NCBI GenBank assembly: GCA_019414665.1
Contig: DXLO01000013.1
Span: 7,470 to 71,469 of the forward strand
Source: Bacteroides sp.
GTDB lineage: Bacteria; Bacteroidota; Bacteroidia; Bacteroidales; Bacteroidaceae
Direction of reading: 5' to 3'
Length of the DNA: 64,000 nt
The number at the start of each line of letters is the position of its first letter. The first letter of the stretch is position 1. This document shows, one piece after another, positions 1 through 10,500 of this stretch. A model generated the notes under the pieces. It ran no database searches. It saw only the letters and a list, made by a program, of their open reading frames with translations, and was not told the DNA's origin. The position numbers and the translations under genes were made by a program.

Positions 1-24
1 GAAAAACAAAAAGAAAAGTATAGA

Positions 25-1644
25 ATGAAAACAACAGATTGGTTTAATATTAAGTTAGGGTTAGTTTTATTATTTCTTTGCTCCGCTTTTGACTGCGGAG
101 CAAAGATTACCTTACCCAAATTACTGGCAGATGGAATGGTCTTGCAACGTGAATGTCCGGTAAAGATATGGGGAAAATCCGATGTGGGTGAGAAAGTGGA
201 ATTAAAGTTCCGTGGCAAAACATTTCGTACTGTTGCCGATGAGAAAGGTTGCTGGATGATTGAGCTTCCTGCCTGGAAAGCTGGAGGTCCGTATGATATG
301 CAAATAAACGAAGTGACTTTGCATAATATATTAATAGGTGATGTATTTCTTTGTTCCGGTCAGTCGAATATGGAACTTCCGGTATCTCGTATAATGGATA
401 AGTTTGCCGAAGAAGTAAACAGTTATGAAAATCCGATGATTCATTATATAAAAGTGCCCTATTGTTATGATTTTAAGATGCCTCAAACTGATACAAAGCA
501 AGCGGCGTGGGTACCTCTTACTAAAGATAATGTAATGAATTACTCGGCTTTGTGTTATTTCTTTGCAAAACTCTTGTATCAGCAAACAGGAGTTCCTGTC
601 GGAATTGTCAATTCCAGTTGGGGAGGTACACCTGTCGAAGCATGGATAAGTGAGTCTGGACTGAAAGATTTTCCGTCATATCTGAATCAGAAAGCAATGT
701 ATGAGTGTGATGATCTGGTAACTGAAATTAAACAGTCTGAAAGAATGCATCAGCAGGAATGGCAGAAAGAATTATATAAATCGGATAAAGGACTTCACAC
801 TGAAACTCCCTGGTATGCGGCATCATTCGACGACCGATCATGGAAAACAGTTGATATGTTTTCTTCTTCATGGGCAACGAATGGATGGCGTCCGATAAAT
901 GGTTCGCACTGGTTCCGTCAGCAGATAAATATTCCAGAATCATGGAATAATAAAGAGGCCATACTTCGGTTAGGTTGTATTGTTGACGCTGATTCGGTAT
1001 ACGTCAATGGATGCCTGGTAGGAACAACCTCTTATCAGTATCCTCCCCGTATTTATAAGGTTCCGGCTGGAGTCTTGAAAACAGGACAGAACCAGATTAC
1101 CGTACGTCTGATCAGCAACGGAGGATATCCCTCTTTTGTGAAAGAAAAGCCTTATAAGCTGATATGTGGAAAAGATGAAATCGTATTATCTCCGTCGTGG
1201 AAATATCATGTAGGAGCGGAAATGCCTTCTGCTCCGGCATCAACCAACTTTCATTATGTACCGGTAGGACTATACAATGGAATGATTGCACCTTTAGAAA
1301 ATTACATGTTTAAAGGAGTCGTTTGGTATCAGGGAGAATCGAATGTTGGAAAATGGCAAGAATACTCATCTTTGCTGACTGCTTTGATGAAAGACTGGAG
1401 AAAGCTTTTCCAAAATGATAAGTTGCCTTTTTATATTGTTGAATTGGCTGATTTCTTGGCGCCTGATGATCCGGAACGTGCAAGCTGGGCTGCACTTCGG
1501 GCTGAGCAGGCAAAGGCTGCTCAATCGGTAGACCATGCTACATTAATAAAGAACAGTGATACCGGTGAGTGGAATGATATTCATCCGCTTGATAAGAAAA
1601 CAGCAGGAACGCGACTTGTAGAAGCTGTACTGTCTGCTGAATGA
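25..1644 (+). CDS. SGNH-family O-acetylesterase (sialate O-acetylesterase / acetyl xylan esterase type)
   Basis: This is a secreted carbohydrate O-acetylesterase, expected to remove acetyl groups from xylan or xylo-oligosaccharides. The first ~26 residues form a signal peptide. The nucleophile block GQSNME sits near residues 112-117, with Ser114 the likely nucleophile, and the DIHP block near the C-terminus supplies the catalytic Asp/His. A galactose-binding-like insert lies around residues 260-380, as in the sialate O-acetylesterase family. It is the first complete gene of a plus-strand run that continues with a sugar symporter, GH10, GH43 and GH67, so acetylated xylan is a more likely substrate than sialic acid (inference). 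The counterpart in the Prevotella bryantii xylanase cluster is named xynE. Only 24 bases precede it, so the operon start is outside the window. The family is clear; the substrate is inferred from context. Confidence 0.87.
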   Translation: MKTTDWFNIKLGLVLLFLCSAFDCGAKITLPKLLADGMVLQRECPVKIWGKSDVGEKVELKFRGKTFRTVADEKGCWMIELPAWKAGGPYDMQINEVTLHNILIGDVFLCSGQSNMELPVSRIMDKFAEEVNSYENPMIHYIKVPYCYDFKMPQTDTKQAAWVPLTKDNVMNYSALCYFFAKLLYQQTGVPVGIVNSSWGGTPVEAWISESGLKDFPSYLNQKAMYECDDLVTEIKQSERMHQQEWQKELYKSDKGLHTETPWYAASFDDRSWKTVDMFSSSWATNGWRPINGSHWFRQQINIPESWNNKEAILRLGCIVDADSVYVNGCLVGTTSYQYPPRIYKVPAGVLKTGQNQITVRLISNGGYPSFVKEKPYKLICGKDEIVLSPSWKYHVGAEMPSAPASTNFHYVPVGLYNGMIAPLENYMFKGVVWYQGESNVGKWQEYSSLLTALMKDWRKLFQNDKLPFYIVELADFLAPDDPERASWAALRAEQAKAAQSVDHATLIKNSDTGEWNDIHPLDKKTAGTRLVEAVLSAE

Positions 1645-1667
1645 TAAAACAAAAAAAGAGATATACT

Positions 1668-3164
1668 ATGAGCACAATTCAAAACCAGAAAGTAACTCTG
1701 ACCGAAAAAATTGGCTATGGGTTAGGAGATTGTTCTGCGAACCTCGTGTTCCAGATGATGATGATTTATCAAACAAAATTTTATACCGATATATTCGGTC
1801 TGGAAGGAGCGATAGCGGGTACAGTCATGTTAGTGGCGCGTATAGTCGATGCTTTTGTTGATCCGACCGTTGGTATCTTGTCCGACAGAACAAATTCCCG
1901 ATGGGGAAAGTATCGTCCGTGGGTGTTATGGACCGCTTTGCCTTTTATGGTATTCTATGTATTGGCATTCTATAATCCGGGTATTGAGGATAAAGGGCTT
2001 GTGGCTTTGTATGCTACTATTTCGTATACATTATTGATGACGATGTATTCATTCAATAATACTCCTTATTCTTCTTTGGGAGGTGTGATGTCTGCCGATA
2101 TCAAAGAACGTACCAGTATTACTTCTATCCGTTTCATCTTTTCTACTATTGCCCAGTTTGTTGTTCAGGGGCTGACACTTCCTTTGGTCAGCAAGTTTTC
2201 CGATGGTGGAGATAAAGCTCATGGCTGGTTGTGTACTATTTCCTTGTTTGCGATAATAGGTTTCATTTTTCTTGTTACCGTATTTTTTTCTGCTAAAGAA
2301 CGAATAACTCCTCCTGCCGGACAGAAAAACAATACACGTCAGGATATAAAGGATGTATTGAGCAGTTTGCCGTGGCGGGCTATGTTTGTATTGACACTGT
2401 TTGTTTTTATAACATTGGCAATGTGGGGAAGTGCAATGAACTATTATTTCGAAAATTATGTAGATGCAGGGGCGTTATATGCTTTTCTCGATAAGTTAGG
2501 ATTGGTTGCAACCGAGGCTCAAGATTCAATAGGTTATTCTATACTAAATGCTTTTGGACTGATAGTCAGTTCTCCTGATAAGGCATACGAAGTTGGTTTT
2601 GGAGTTTTTAATATGTTAGGAGCTTTGGTTCAATTTTTCGGAGTAATTTTGTTATCAGAATATCTGGCTAATAAGTACGGAAAGAAGCAAACCTTCATTG
2701 TTTGTTTAACGCTGACTGCTATCTTTACAGCCATGTTCTACTTCCCGGCAAAGGACAATATAGGATTCATGTTTGTATTGAACTTCCTGAAGAGTTTGGC
2801 TTATGCACCTACCGTGCCTTTGTTGTGGGCGATGATAGCTGACGTAGCCGATCATTCTGAATATGTACATTATCGTCGTGCTACCGGATTTGTGTTTGCT
2901 GGAGTAGTTTTTGCTCTTAAGGCTGGACTAGGTGTGGGAGGAGCTATTTTAGGTTTCTTGTTGTCTGGCTTTGGCTATATATCAGGAGCAGGAGTTGCTC
3001 AAAGTGATTCGGCTATTCATGGAATTATACTTTCGTCAAGTCTTATTCCAGCAGCAACATTCTTTGTCGGAGTGATAGCTTTATTCTTCTATCCGATAAC
3101 GAAAAAATATAATGAGAAAATGCAGGCAGAACTTGCCGAACGTAGAAGTAAAAACGATTATTAA
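1668..3164 (+). CDS. GPH-family (MFS) glycoside:cation symporter, probably for xylo-oligosaccharides
   Basis: This is a 12-helix inner-membrane symporter of the glycoside-pentoside-hexuronide family. The N-terminal block KIGYGLGDCSANLVFQ and the loop RTNSRWGKYRPW after helix 2 are characteristic of GPH carriers such as XynT/XylP-like proteins. The reading frame is open from 1641, overlapping the esterase stop, but the ATG at 1668 is preferred because the protein then begins MSTIQNQK just ahead of the conserved block. Its place between the esterase and the xylanase suggests it imports xylobiose, xylotriose or decorated oligomers from periplasm to cytoplasm. It corresponds to the xynD transporter of the P. 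bryantii cluster. Substrate is inferred from neighbours. Confidence 0.9.
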   Translation: MSTIQNQKVTLTEKIGYGLGDCSANLVFQMMMIYQTKFYTDIFGLEGAIAGTVMLVARIVDAFVDPTVGILSDRTNSRWGKYRPWVLWTALPFMVFYVLAFYNPGIEDKGLVALYATISYTLLMTMYSFNNTPYSSLGGVMSADIKERTSITSIRFIFSTIAQFVVQGLTLPLVSKFSDGGDKAHGWLCTISLFAIIGFIFLVTVFFSAKERITPPAGQKNNTRQDIKDVLSSLPWRAMFVLTLFVFITLAMWGSAMNYYFENYVDAGALYAFLDKLGLVATEAQDSIGYSILNAFGLIVSSPDKAYEVGFGVFNMLGALVQFFGVILLSEYLANKYGKKQTFIVCLTLTAIFTAMFYFPAKDNIGFMFVLNFLKSLAYAPTVPLLWAMIADVADHSEYVHYRRATGFVFAGVVFALKAGLGVGGAILGFLLSGFGYISGAGVAQSDSAIHGIILSSSLIPAATFFVGVIALFFYPITKKYNEKMQAELAERRSKNDY

Positions 3165-3183
3165 CCTTTAGAAAAATCATATC

Positions 3184-4326
3184 ATGAGAGTGAAACACAT
3201 TGCATCAGCATTATTGATAGCAGCTTTTGTTGCTGCTTGTGGAAATCAAAAGGCAACAGTAGTTGAAGAACCTTCTCTGAAGGATGCTGTTGGTGATAAA
3301 TTCCTGATGGGAGTAGCGTTGAATGTTAATCAGTCTTCAGGTGTTGATACCAGTTCGATAAAACTTGTGAAACAGCATTTCAATTCGATTGTAGCTGAGA
3401 ACTGTATGAAGTGTGAAGTGATTCATCCGGAAGAAGATCGTTACGATTTTACCTTGGCTGATCAATTTGTCAGTTTTGGAGAAAAAAATGGTATGGCTGT
3501 TATCGGGCATTGCCTTATCTGGCATTCACAATTGGCTCCGTGGTTCTGTGTGGATGAAAAAGGAAATAATGTGACTCCTGAAGTGCTTAAGCAACGCATG
3601 AAAGATCATATTACAACAATTGTAACCCGATATAAAGGACGTATAAAGGGATGGGATGTTGTAAATGAGGCTATTCTAGAAGACGGCTCGTATCGTAAAA
3701 GTAAATTTTATGAGATTTTAGGAGAAGAGTTCATTCCGTTAGCGTTTCAGTATGCGCATGAAGCTGATCCGGATGCAGAATTGTATTACAATGATTATGC
3801 CATGAATATGCCAGGCAAACGTGAAGGAGTAGTAAAGCTTGTCAGCAGTCTGAAAGAAAAGGGGATTCGCATAGATGCTGTAGGTATGCAGGGACATATG
3901 GGAATGGACTATCCTGATATTAATGAATTTGAACAAAGTATAGTGGCCTTTGCCGGAACTGGAGTAAAAGTGATGGTTACTGAGTGGGACATGAGCGCTT
4001 TGCCGACAGTAAAACAAAGTGCTAATATTTCGGATACCGTAGCTTATCAGAAAATGTTGAATCCTTATCCGGAAACATTGCCCGATTCTGTTTCTAAAGC
4101 ATGGAATAACCGTATGAAGCAATTCTTCGGCTTATTTGAGAAACATGCTGATGTGATTAGTCGTGTAACTGCATGGGGAGTAAGTGATAGTGATTCATGG
4201 AAAAATGATTTTCCGGTGAAAGGACGTCATGATTATCCGTTGTTATTCGACCGTAACTATCAACCGAAACCTTTTGTAAAAGAAATTATGGCAGAGAGCC
4301 AGTTGCCGGCAGAAGAAAAGAAATAA
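3184..4326 (+). CDS. GH10 endo-1,4-beta-xylanase, lipoprotein
   Basis: This glycoside hydrolase family 10 enzyme cleaves internal beta-1,4 bonds of xylan. The signal peptide ends in a lipobox with Cys19 (AAC-GN), so it is lipid-anchored. The acid/base glutamate is Glu162 in WDVVNEA and the nucleophile is Glu267 in VTEWD, both canonical for GH10. The HxxW-type substrate block GHCLIWHSQ precedes them. At 380 residues it is a single catalytic domain with no obvious carbohydrate-binding module. The residues after the Cys (GNQKATVVEE) are not strongly acidic right after +1, so surface versus periplasmic display is open. It lies 19 bp after the symporter and 40 bp before the GH43 gene. It is the likely counterpart of P. 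bryantii xynA. Confidence 0.95.
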   Translation: MRVKHIASALLIAAFVAACGNQKATVVEEPSLKDAVGDKFLMGVALNVNQSSGVDTSSIKLVKQHFNSIVAENCMKCEVIHPEEDRYDFTLADQFVSFGEKNGMAVIGHCLIWHSQLAPWFCVDEKGNNVTPEVLKQRMKDHITTIVTRYKGRIKGWDVVNEAILEDGSYRKSKFYEILGEEFIPLAFQYAHEADPDAELYYNDYAMNMPGKREGVVKLVSSLKEKGIRIDAVGMQGHMGMDYPDINEFEQSIVAFAGTGVKVMVTEWDMSALPTVKQSANISDTVAYQKMLNPYPETLPDSVSKAWNNRMKQFFGLFEKHADVISRVTAWGVSDSDSWKNDFPVKGRHDYPLLFDRNYQPKPFVKEIMAESQLPAEEKK

Positions 4327-4366
4327 TAATCAGTTTTATCTATAAGAATTTAAATTTGATATTATC

Positions 4367-5341
4367 ATGAAAAAAGAAGCAAGATATTTAGTTCCAGGTG
4401 ATTATATGGCAGATCCTTCTGTACATGTCTTTAATGACAGACTCTATATTTATCCGTCTCATGACTGGGAAAGTGGAGTGCCTGAAAATGATAATGGTGA
4501 TCATTTTAATATGAAAGACTATCATGTGTTTTCAACGGATGATGTGATGCATGGAGAGATTGTAGATCACGGAGTTGTTTTGAAAGTTGAAGATATAGCT
4601 TGGGCAGGCAGACAATTATGGGATTGCGATGTAGCTTTCAAAAATGGTAAATATTACATGTATTTCCCAATGAAGGACCAGAATGATATTTTCCGTATGG
4701 GAGTTGCTATAAGTGACAGACCTGAGGGACCTTTTATCCCACAATCCGATCCGATGAAAGGTAGTTACAGCATTGATCCTGCCGTATTCTGCGATGACGA
4801 TGGCAGTCATTACATGTACTTTGGGGGAATTTGGGGAGGACAGCTACAACGTTATCGTGATAATAAAGCTATAGAGAATCCTTGCCTGCCGGCAGACAAT
4901 GAACCAGCATTACCCGGTCGTGTAGTCAAGTTGCGTGATGATATGCTGGAATTTGCAGAGGCTCCACGTGCTGTCCTTGTCTTGGATGAACATGGAGAAC
5001 CCTTGAAAGCTGGTGATCCTCACCGCTTTTTTGAAGCATCGTGGATGCATAAATATAATGGCAAGTACTATCTGTCGTATTCTACAGGAGATACTCATTT
5101 CTTATGTTATGCTATCGGTGATAATCCATACGGACCTTTTACTTACCAGGGTGTTATTCTTACTCCGGTAGTTGGATGGACTACTCATCATGCTATCGTG
5201 GAATATAAAGGAAAATGGTATTTGTTTCACCACGATTGTGTACCTTCTGGAGGAAAAACATGGTTACGTAGCTTAAAAGTTGTGGAACTGGAATATGATG
5301 CTGAAGGTAAGATTATTACAATAGATGGAGGAGGAGAATGA
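4367..5341 (+). CDS. GH43 beta-xylosidase / alpha-L-arabinofuranosidase, cytoplasmic
   Basis: This is a family 43 five-bladed propeller glycosidase. The three catalytic acids fit the family: Asp16 in MADPSV (base), Asp137 in SIDPAVF (pKa modulator) and Glu223 in FFEASWM (acid). There is no signal peptide, so it should act in the cytoplasm on oligomers brought in by the upstream symporter, releasing xylose or arabinose. The length of 324 residues is a bare catalytic domain. Its stop codon overlaps the start of the GH67 gene in an ATGA arrangement, which suggests translational coupling. It corresponds to xynB of the P. bryantii cluster. Whether it is mainly xylosidase or arabinofuranosidase cannot be read from sequence alone. 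Confidence 0.92.
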   Translation: MKKEARYLVPGDYMADPSVHVFNDRLYIYPSHDWESGVPENDNGDHFNMKDYHVFSTDDVMHGEIVDHGVVLKVEDIAWAGRQLWDCDVAFKNGKYYMYFPMKDQNDIFRMGVAISDRPEGPFIPQSDPMKGSYSIDPAVFCDDDGSHYMYFGGIWGGQLQRYRDNKAIENPCLPADNEPALPGRVVKLRDDMLEFAEAPRAVLVLDEHGEPLKAGDPHRFFEASWMHKYNGKYYLSYSTGDTHFLCYAIGDNPYGPFTYQGVILTPVVGWTTHHAIVEYKGKWYLFHHDCVPSGGKTWLRSLKVVELEYDAEGKIITIDGGGE

Positions 5342-7350
5342 TCAGGAATTTATTTCTCGGTCTGTTATTCTGCGGATGGACTTTAGGAGCATCCGCAGAA
5401 GACGGCAGTCGTTTATGGCTGCGTCAAGATACTACTGCGAGTGCAACAATTGATTGTTTGTTGCACTCGCAGACGTTGAATATTGCACAGCGTGAACTGA
5501 ATAGGTCGTGGAAAGGTGTTCCTGTCACTTTACAACTCTGTGCAGATAAGGAACACCTTGCTTTAGGAAAAGATGGTTATACTATCCGTACGGATAAAAA
5601 TCATATAGTTATCGGTTCATTGTCGGAAACCGGACTGCTTTATGCTGCTTATCATCTGATTCGTTTACAGGAAACGGATATTGATTTAGGCCATCTGGAT
5701 ATAAAGGAAAAGCCGGCATATGAATACCGAATACTGAATCATTGGGATAATCTGGATGGAACAATAGAACGCGGTTATGCTGGGCATTCGCTTTGGAAAT
5801 GGGAAGAACTGCCTGATGTGTTATCTCCTCGTTATGAAGCATATGCACGTGCCAATGCTTCGATTGGAATCAATGGTACGGTATTAAATAATGTCAATGC
5901 TTCTCCGGAAATATTGTCGGATGCTTATCTGTTGAAAGTAAAAGCGCTGGCTGATGTTTTCAGGCCATACGGTTTAAAAGTCTACTTGTCTGTAAATTTT
6001 GCCTCTCCTATGGTTTTAGGAAAACTTGCTACAGCAGATCCTTTAAATACCGAGGTTTCAGAATGGTGGAAGAAAAAAGTATACGAAATATATTCGCAGA
6101 TTCCTGATTTTGGCGGTTTTTTGGTGAAAGCTAACTCCGAGGGGCAGCCTGGTCCATGTGATTATCATCGTACACATGCTGAAGGAGCAAATATGCTTGC
6201 AGAGGCATTGAAACCGTATGGAGGAATCGTAATGTGGAGAGCTTTTGTATATAGTCCTTCCGACAATGACCGTGCGAAACAGGCTTATCTGGAGTTTCAG
6301 CCACTGGATGGAAAGTTCCTCGACAACGTTATCGTGCAAGTAAAGAATGGTCCTATTGATTTTCAGCCGCGTGAACCGTATAGTCCTTTGTTTGGGGCGA
6401 TGAAACATACACCATTAATGGCAGAATTTCAGGTTACACAAGAATACCTTGGGCATTCCAATCATTTGGCTTATCTGGCTCCGATGTGGAAAGAATTTTT
6501 CAGATATGTTGATCCAGATATGTTACGTGCCGTAGCAGGTGTGACTAATATTGGTGATGATGTGAATTGGTGCGGACACGATTTTGCACAGGCTAACTGG
6601 TATACTTTTGGCAGACTTGCCTGGAATCCTCGTCTGTCGTCGGAAGAAATTGCCGATGAATGGTTGAAACAGACCTTTACATCGAACAAAGATTTTCTTG
6701 TTCCAATGCGTGAAGTTATGCTGGAAAGTCGTGAAGCGGTGGTTAACTATATGATGCCATTGGGGTTACACCATATATTTGCGTGGGGACATCATTACGG
6801 ACCAGAACCGTGGTGTGAGATAGAAGGGGCACGTCCCGACTGGCTTCCTTCGTATTATCATCGGGCAGATAGTGAAGGACTTGGCTTTGACAGAAGTGGT
6901 ACAGGTAGTAATGCTGTTTCGCAATATCCCGATTCGTTGGCGAATATATGGGGAACGCTGGATACATGCCCCGAAGAATTTTTGCTTTGGTTTCACCATG
7001 TTCCGTGGACATATAAATTGAAAGACGGATATACGCTGTGGGAAGAACTGTGTTATAAGTATGATACGGGGCTGAAAGAGGTACGGCGTTTTCGCGATAC
7101 ATGGAATCAGATGCGTCCGTATATTGATACAGAGCGTTATGAAGCAGTTGCAAAACGCTTGGATATTCAGGTAAATGATGCCGTCTGGTGGAAAGATGCC
7201 TGCTTGTTGTATTTTCAGAGCTTTTCGAAAATGAAATTTCCCAAAGATATAGAAAAGGCAACTTTCCGGCTGAAAGAACTGAAAAAGGTACATTTGCCTA
7301 TTACGAATTTTGAATGTCCAGGGGCAGATATATTGCCAAGAAAGGAATGA
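5338..7350 (+). CDS. GH67 alpha-glucuronidase
   Basis: This enzyme removes (4-O-methyl-)glucuronic acid from the reducing-end-distal xylose of xylo-oligosaccharides. The signal peptide (hydrophobic core LFLGLLFCGW, cleavage after ASA near residue 20) points to the periplasm. The N-terminal domain (about residues 25-125) is followed by the barrel with the blocks YRILNHWDNLDGTIERGYAG, GTVLNNVN, GFLVKANSEGQPGP, EFQVTQEYLGHSNH and NWCGHDFAQANWYTFGRLAW, all typical of GH67. At 670 residues it is of normal family length. It is the last gene of the plus-strand xylan arm, 4 bp overlapping GH43, and is followed by phased repeats and a terminator. It corresponds to xynF of P. bryantii. Confidence 0.95.
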   Translation: MIRNLFLGLLFCGWTLGASAEDGSRLWLRQDTTASATIDCLLHSQTLNIAQRELNRSWKGVPVTLQLCADKEHLALGKDGYTIRTDKNHIVIGSLSETGLLYAAYHLIRLQETDIDLGHLDIKEKPAYEYRILNHWDNLDGTIERGYAGHSLWKWEELPDVLSPRYEAYARANASIGINGTVLNNVNASPEILSDAYLLKVKALADVFRPYGLKVYLSVNFASPMVLGKLATADPLNTEVSEWWKKKVYEIYSQIPDFGGFLVKANSEGQPGPCDYHRTHAEGANMLAEALKPYGGIVMWRAFVYSPSDNDRAKQAYLEFQPLDGKFLDNVIVQVKNGPIDFQPREPYSPLFGAMKHTPLMAEFQVTQEYLGHSNHLAYLAPMWKEFFRYVDPDMLRAVAGVTNIGDDVNWCGHDFAQANWYTFGRLAWNPRLSSEEIADEWLKQTFTSNKDFLVPMREVMLESREAVVNYMMPLGLHHIFAWGHHYGPEPWCEIEGARPDWLPSYYHRADSEGLGFDRSGTGSNAVSQYPDSLANIWGTLDTCPEEFLLWFHHVPWTYKLKDGYTLWEELCYKYDTGLKEVRRFRDTWNQMRPYIDTERYEAVAKRLDIQVNDAVWWKDACLLYFQSFSKMKFPKDIEKATFRLKELKKVHLPITNFECPGADILPRKE

Positions 7351-7405
7351 GCTGAAATATAGTCCTTCTGCTTTTCCTGATAATAACAGCGGATTAGGTC
7401 TGTTT

Positions 7406-7476
7406 TTTGTACAAAAGTTGAAATAGTTTGTACGAAAAGGTAAAAAGGTTTGTACGAAGAATAAAGAAGTTTGTAC
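7406..7476. repeat. Four phased TTTGTAC repeats
   Basis: TTTGTAC occurs at 7406, 7427, 7449 and 7470, spaced 21, 22 and 21 bp, about two helical turns apart. Each copy is followed by A-rich sequence (CAAAAG, CGAAAAG, CGAAGAA, CAGAAAA). The block sits between the convergent ends of the GH67 and regulator genes. Function is unknown. Confidence 0.6.
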
Positions 7477-7485
7477 AGAAAAAAA

Positions 7486-7535
7486 GAAAACTCCAGCATG
7501 TTTTTAGAACGATATGCTGGAGTTTTCTTTTTTGT
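7486..7535. terminator. Bidirectional intrinsic terminator between GH67 and the hybrid regulator
   Basis: The arms GAAAACTCCAGCAT (7486-7499) and ATGCTGGAGTTTTC (7514-7527) form a perfect 14 bp stem. A T-run follows on the plus strand and an A-run precedes it, so it can end transcripts from both directions. Confidence 0.9.
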
Positions 7536-7567
7536 AATATTATCTGATTTTCGATGTGGCTGATGAT

Positions 7568-10500
7568 TTATTCTTCTATTATGTCATTCTCTGTAGCATT
7601 TTCTTCATGAGCGTTTTGCATGTATTCTTTAGGGGATAATCCAAAATATTCTTTGAATGTATTCGAAAAATGCGACAGGTTGTTATAGCCTACAGCATAG
7701 GCTACTTCAGAAATCGTCAGTTTCTTCTCTTTCAGTAGCTTGGCTGCCTGTTGCATACGTATGTTGCGTATGAAATCTCTTGAAGATAAATTGGTGAGTT
7801 CCTTCAGCTTACGATGCAGGTGCACGCGGCTTAATCCTACACTGTTCGCTAGCATTTCTACGTTCAGGGTAGGCTCTGACAGATTTTCATTGATGACTTT
7901 CATTATTTTGTTCATCAATACTTCATCTGCCGATTTCAGTTGGATATTCTGAACTTTGTCGCTTTGCTCCTGAGCTCCGCTGAACTTATTCTTCAACAGT
8001 CGTCGGTTCGAAAGCAGATTGCCAATCGTACTCTTCAATACTTCTATATTGAACGGTTTGATCAGATAACTGTCAGCTCCGATTTCGATACCTTCTACCT
8101 GTTCTTCCGGACGTCCTTTAGCTGTCAGTAAAATCACAGGGATATGGTTGATATTGGCATTTTGCTTGATCTTTTTGCATAATGTCATACCATCCATTTC
8201 AGGCATCATTACATCACTTATGAGCAAGTCCGTTGGATTGTTTAGCAGATATTCGTAGGCTTCACGTCCATTGTTGCAAGTATGAATTTTATAGTCTGCC
8301 GACAATTCATTTTTCAGATAGTTCAGAATCTCTTTTTCATCATCAGCTATCAGAATGTGGAAGTTGCTTTTTGATTTGATTTTCTTTTCAGTTTCTGTTT
8401 CTTCTGTTGTTTTAACTGGCTGTTCAGATGTTGTGGTAGTAGTAATCGTTGGATTATTCTCTGAGGTAGTTGTATCTGGTTGTTCCAGTTCTTCCATTTT
8501 CAAATGGTCACTACCTTGTGGAATGCGGATAATAAATTCGCTGCCTTGTACATCTGTACGGTTACGGGCAATGATTGTACCATGATGAAGCTCTACCAGT
8601 GACCGGGTTAAGTGGAGTCCTACTCCGGTTCCGGCCTGATTGCGTGTAATATCATTGTTGATTTGGTAAAATCGGTCGAATATGCGTTCTATCTGCTGGT
8701 CATCCAGGCCTATTCCTGTGTCGCTTACTTTAATTTCTATATATTTCTTAAGCGGAAGATGTGCTTCTTCATCTTCTCCTGTAGTGAGTGAAATCGTAAC
8801 ATTTCCTCCTTCGGGAGTATACTTGAAGGCATTCGAAAGCAGATTCATCAGTACTTTGTCGAAGTTATGCAGGTCAAGCCATGCACTTAACCGATTGTCC
8901 TGATGTTGGAAAGTAAGTGTGATATGTTTGTTTTGTGCAAGGTAACTGAATGTAGTTACTACATCATCAATGAATCCGACCAGGTCTGTTTCTCTTAGCT
9001 TCAGATTCATCTGTCCTTTATCTATTTTACGAATATCCATCAATTGGTTGATTAATCGAAGAATACGCTGTGAGTTACGGTAAATCATCATATAACTCTT
9101 TTCTAGTTCTGAGTCATGACAGTTGGCTATCAGCTTTTCAAGCGGATTTATAATCAACGTGAGAGGAGTACGAATTTCATGTGATATATTGATAAAAAAC
9201 TGTAGTTTAGCCTCGCTTATTTCTTCGGCATGCTTACGTTCTACCATTTCTTTACGGCGTTCGAAGCGTGTACGCAAGTTTCCGATGATAGCCAGTATGA
9301 TGAAAATAGTCAGTATGGCATATATAATATATGCCCACCATGATTGGAACCAAGGCGGAGTGATGATGATTTCGATACTGCGGGTAGGTGAATTGTAACC
9401 ATGATTGATAGCATATACCTGGAATGTATATTTCCCGTGAGGCAGGTTGTTGTATGTCACTGTATTGACTCCGGGTGCTGTTGACAACCATTCTTCATCC
9501 AGCTCCTTGATACGATATTTATAGATAACCTGACGTACGTTGTCAAACTGTAATGTAGAAAACGATATGCTGAATGTATTATCTTTATAGTTTAGCCGGA
9601 ACTTGTCCGATTCTATCACAGCTTTTTGGGTAATAGGTTCTCCTCCTGACAGTGTATTGGTATTTACTGATTTTCCAGCAACGATAAATTCAGTAATTGT
9701 AATAGAGGGAGTAGGAGTATTGTTTGCTATTTTTTCCGGCATAAAGCTGGTGATTCCATTTACTCCTCCGAAGAAAATTTCACCGCTTACTGAACGATAG
9801 AAAGCTCCTCTTGTAAATTCATTTCCTTGTAGTCCGTCGCCTGAAAAGTAAGTGGTAAAACTTTGTTCTTTTCTATTCAGACAGCTGATTCCGTTGAATG
9901 TGCTTACCCAGATATTATGATTATTATCTTCGCATACACCGCAAATAATGTTGTTACTCAGTCCATCTTGCTGTGTATAGCGTTTTATTGTTTTAGTTTT
10001 CCGGTCAAACGAATATAAACCATTTGATGTTCCTGCCCATATCGTTCCGTCGTGGCTTTCAGTTATGGCATAACCGATGCATCTTGTTATGATATAGTTA
10101 TTGGATGTGTAGTTGATGAAGCTTTCTGTTTGTGGATTAAAACAACTGATACCCTTAAAATGTCCGATCCAGATCATACCTTCCTTATCACAATACAAAG
10201 AATTTATCCAGTTATTGGGAAGTTCATCCTTAGTCCTTATTCCGGTACTTTCTTCTGTACTGTTATAACGCTTCAATAGTTTGTTGGTCTTATTATATAC
10301 ATAAAATCCAGAACCATAAGTGCTGAAGTATAAGTTGTGATTATGATCTTCGGTGATAGAAAAGATACGTTCATTTATCAGTTCTGGAATAAATTCACAG
10401 AATCCGGTTGCAGGGTTACACCGTGCAACTCCTTTTGTGTATGAACCAAGCCAAAGTTCATTGTTTGAATCTTCGAAGATACTTAGTATCGTATTGGCAA

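Noticed and set aside
6743..7293. 172- and 175-codon minus-strand frames inside the GH67 gene
   Set aside because: Two overlapping frames antisense to a strongly supported enzyme gene; shadows of its codon pattern.
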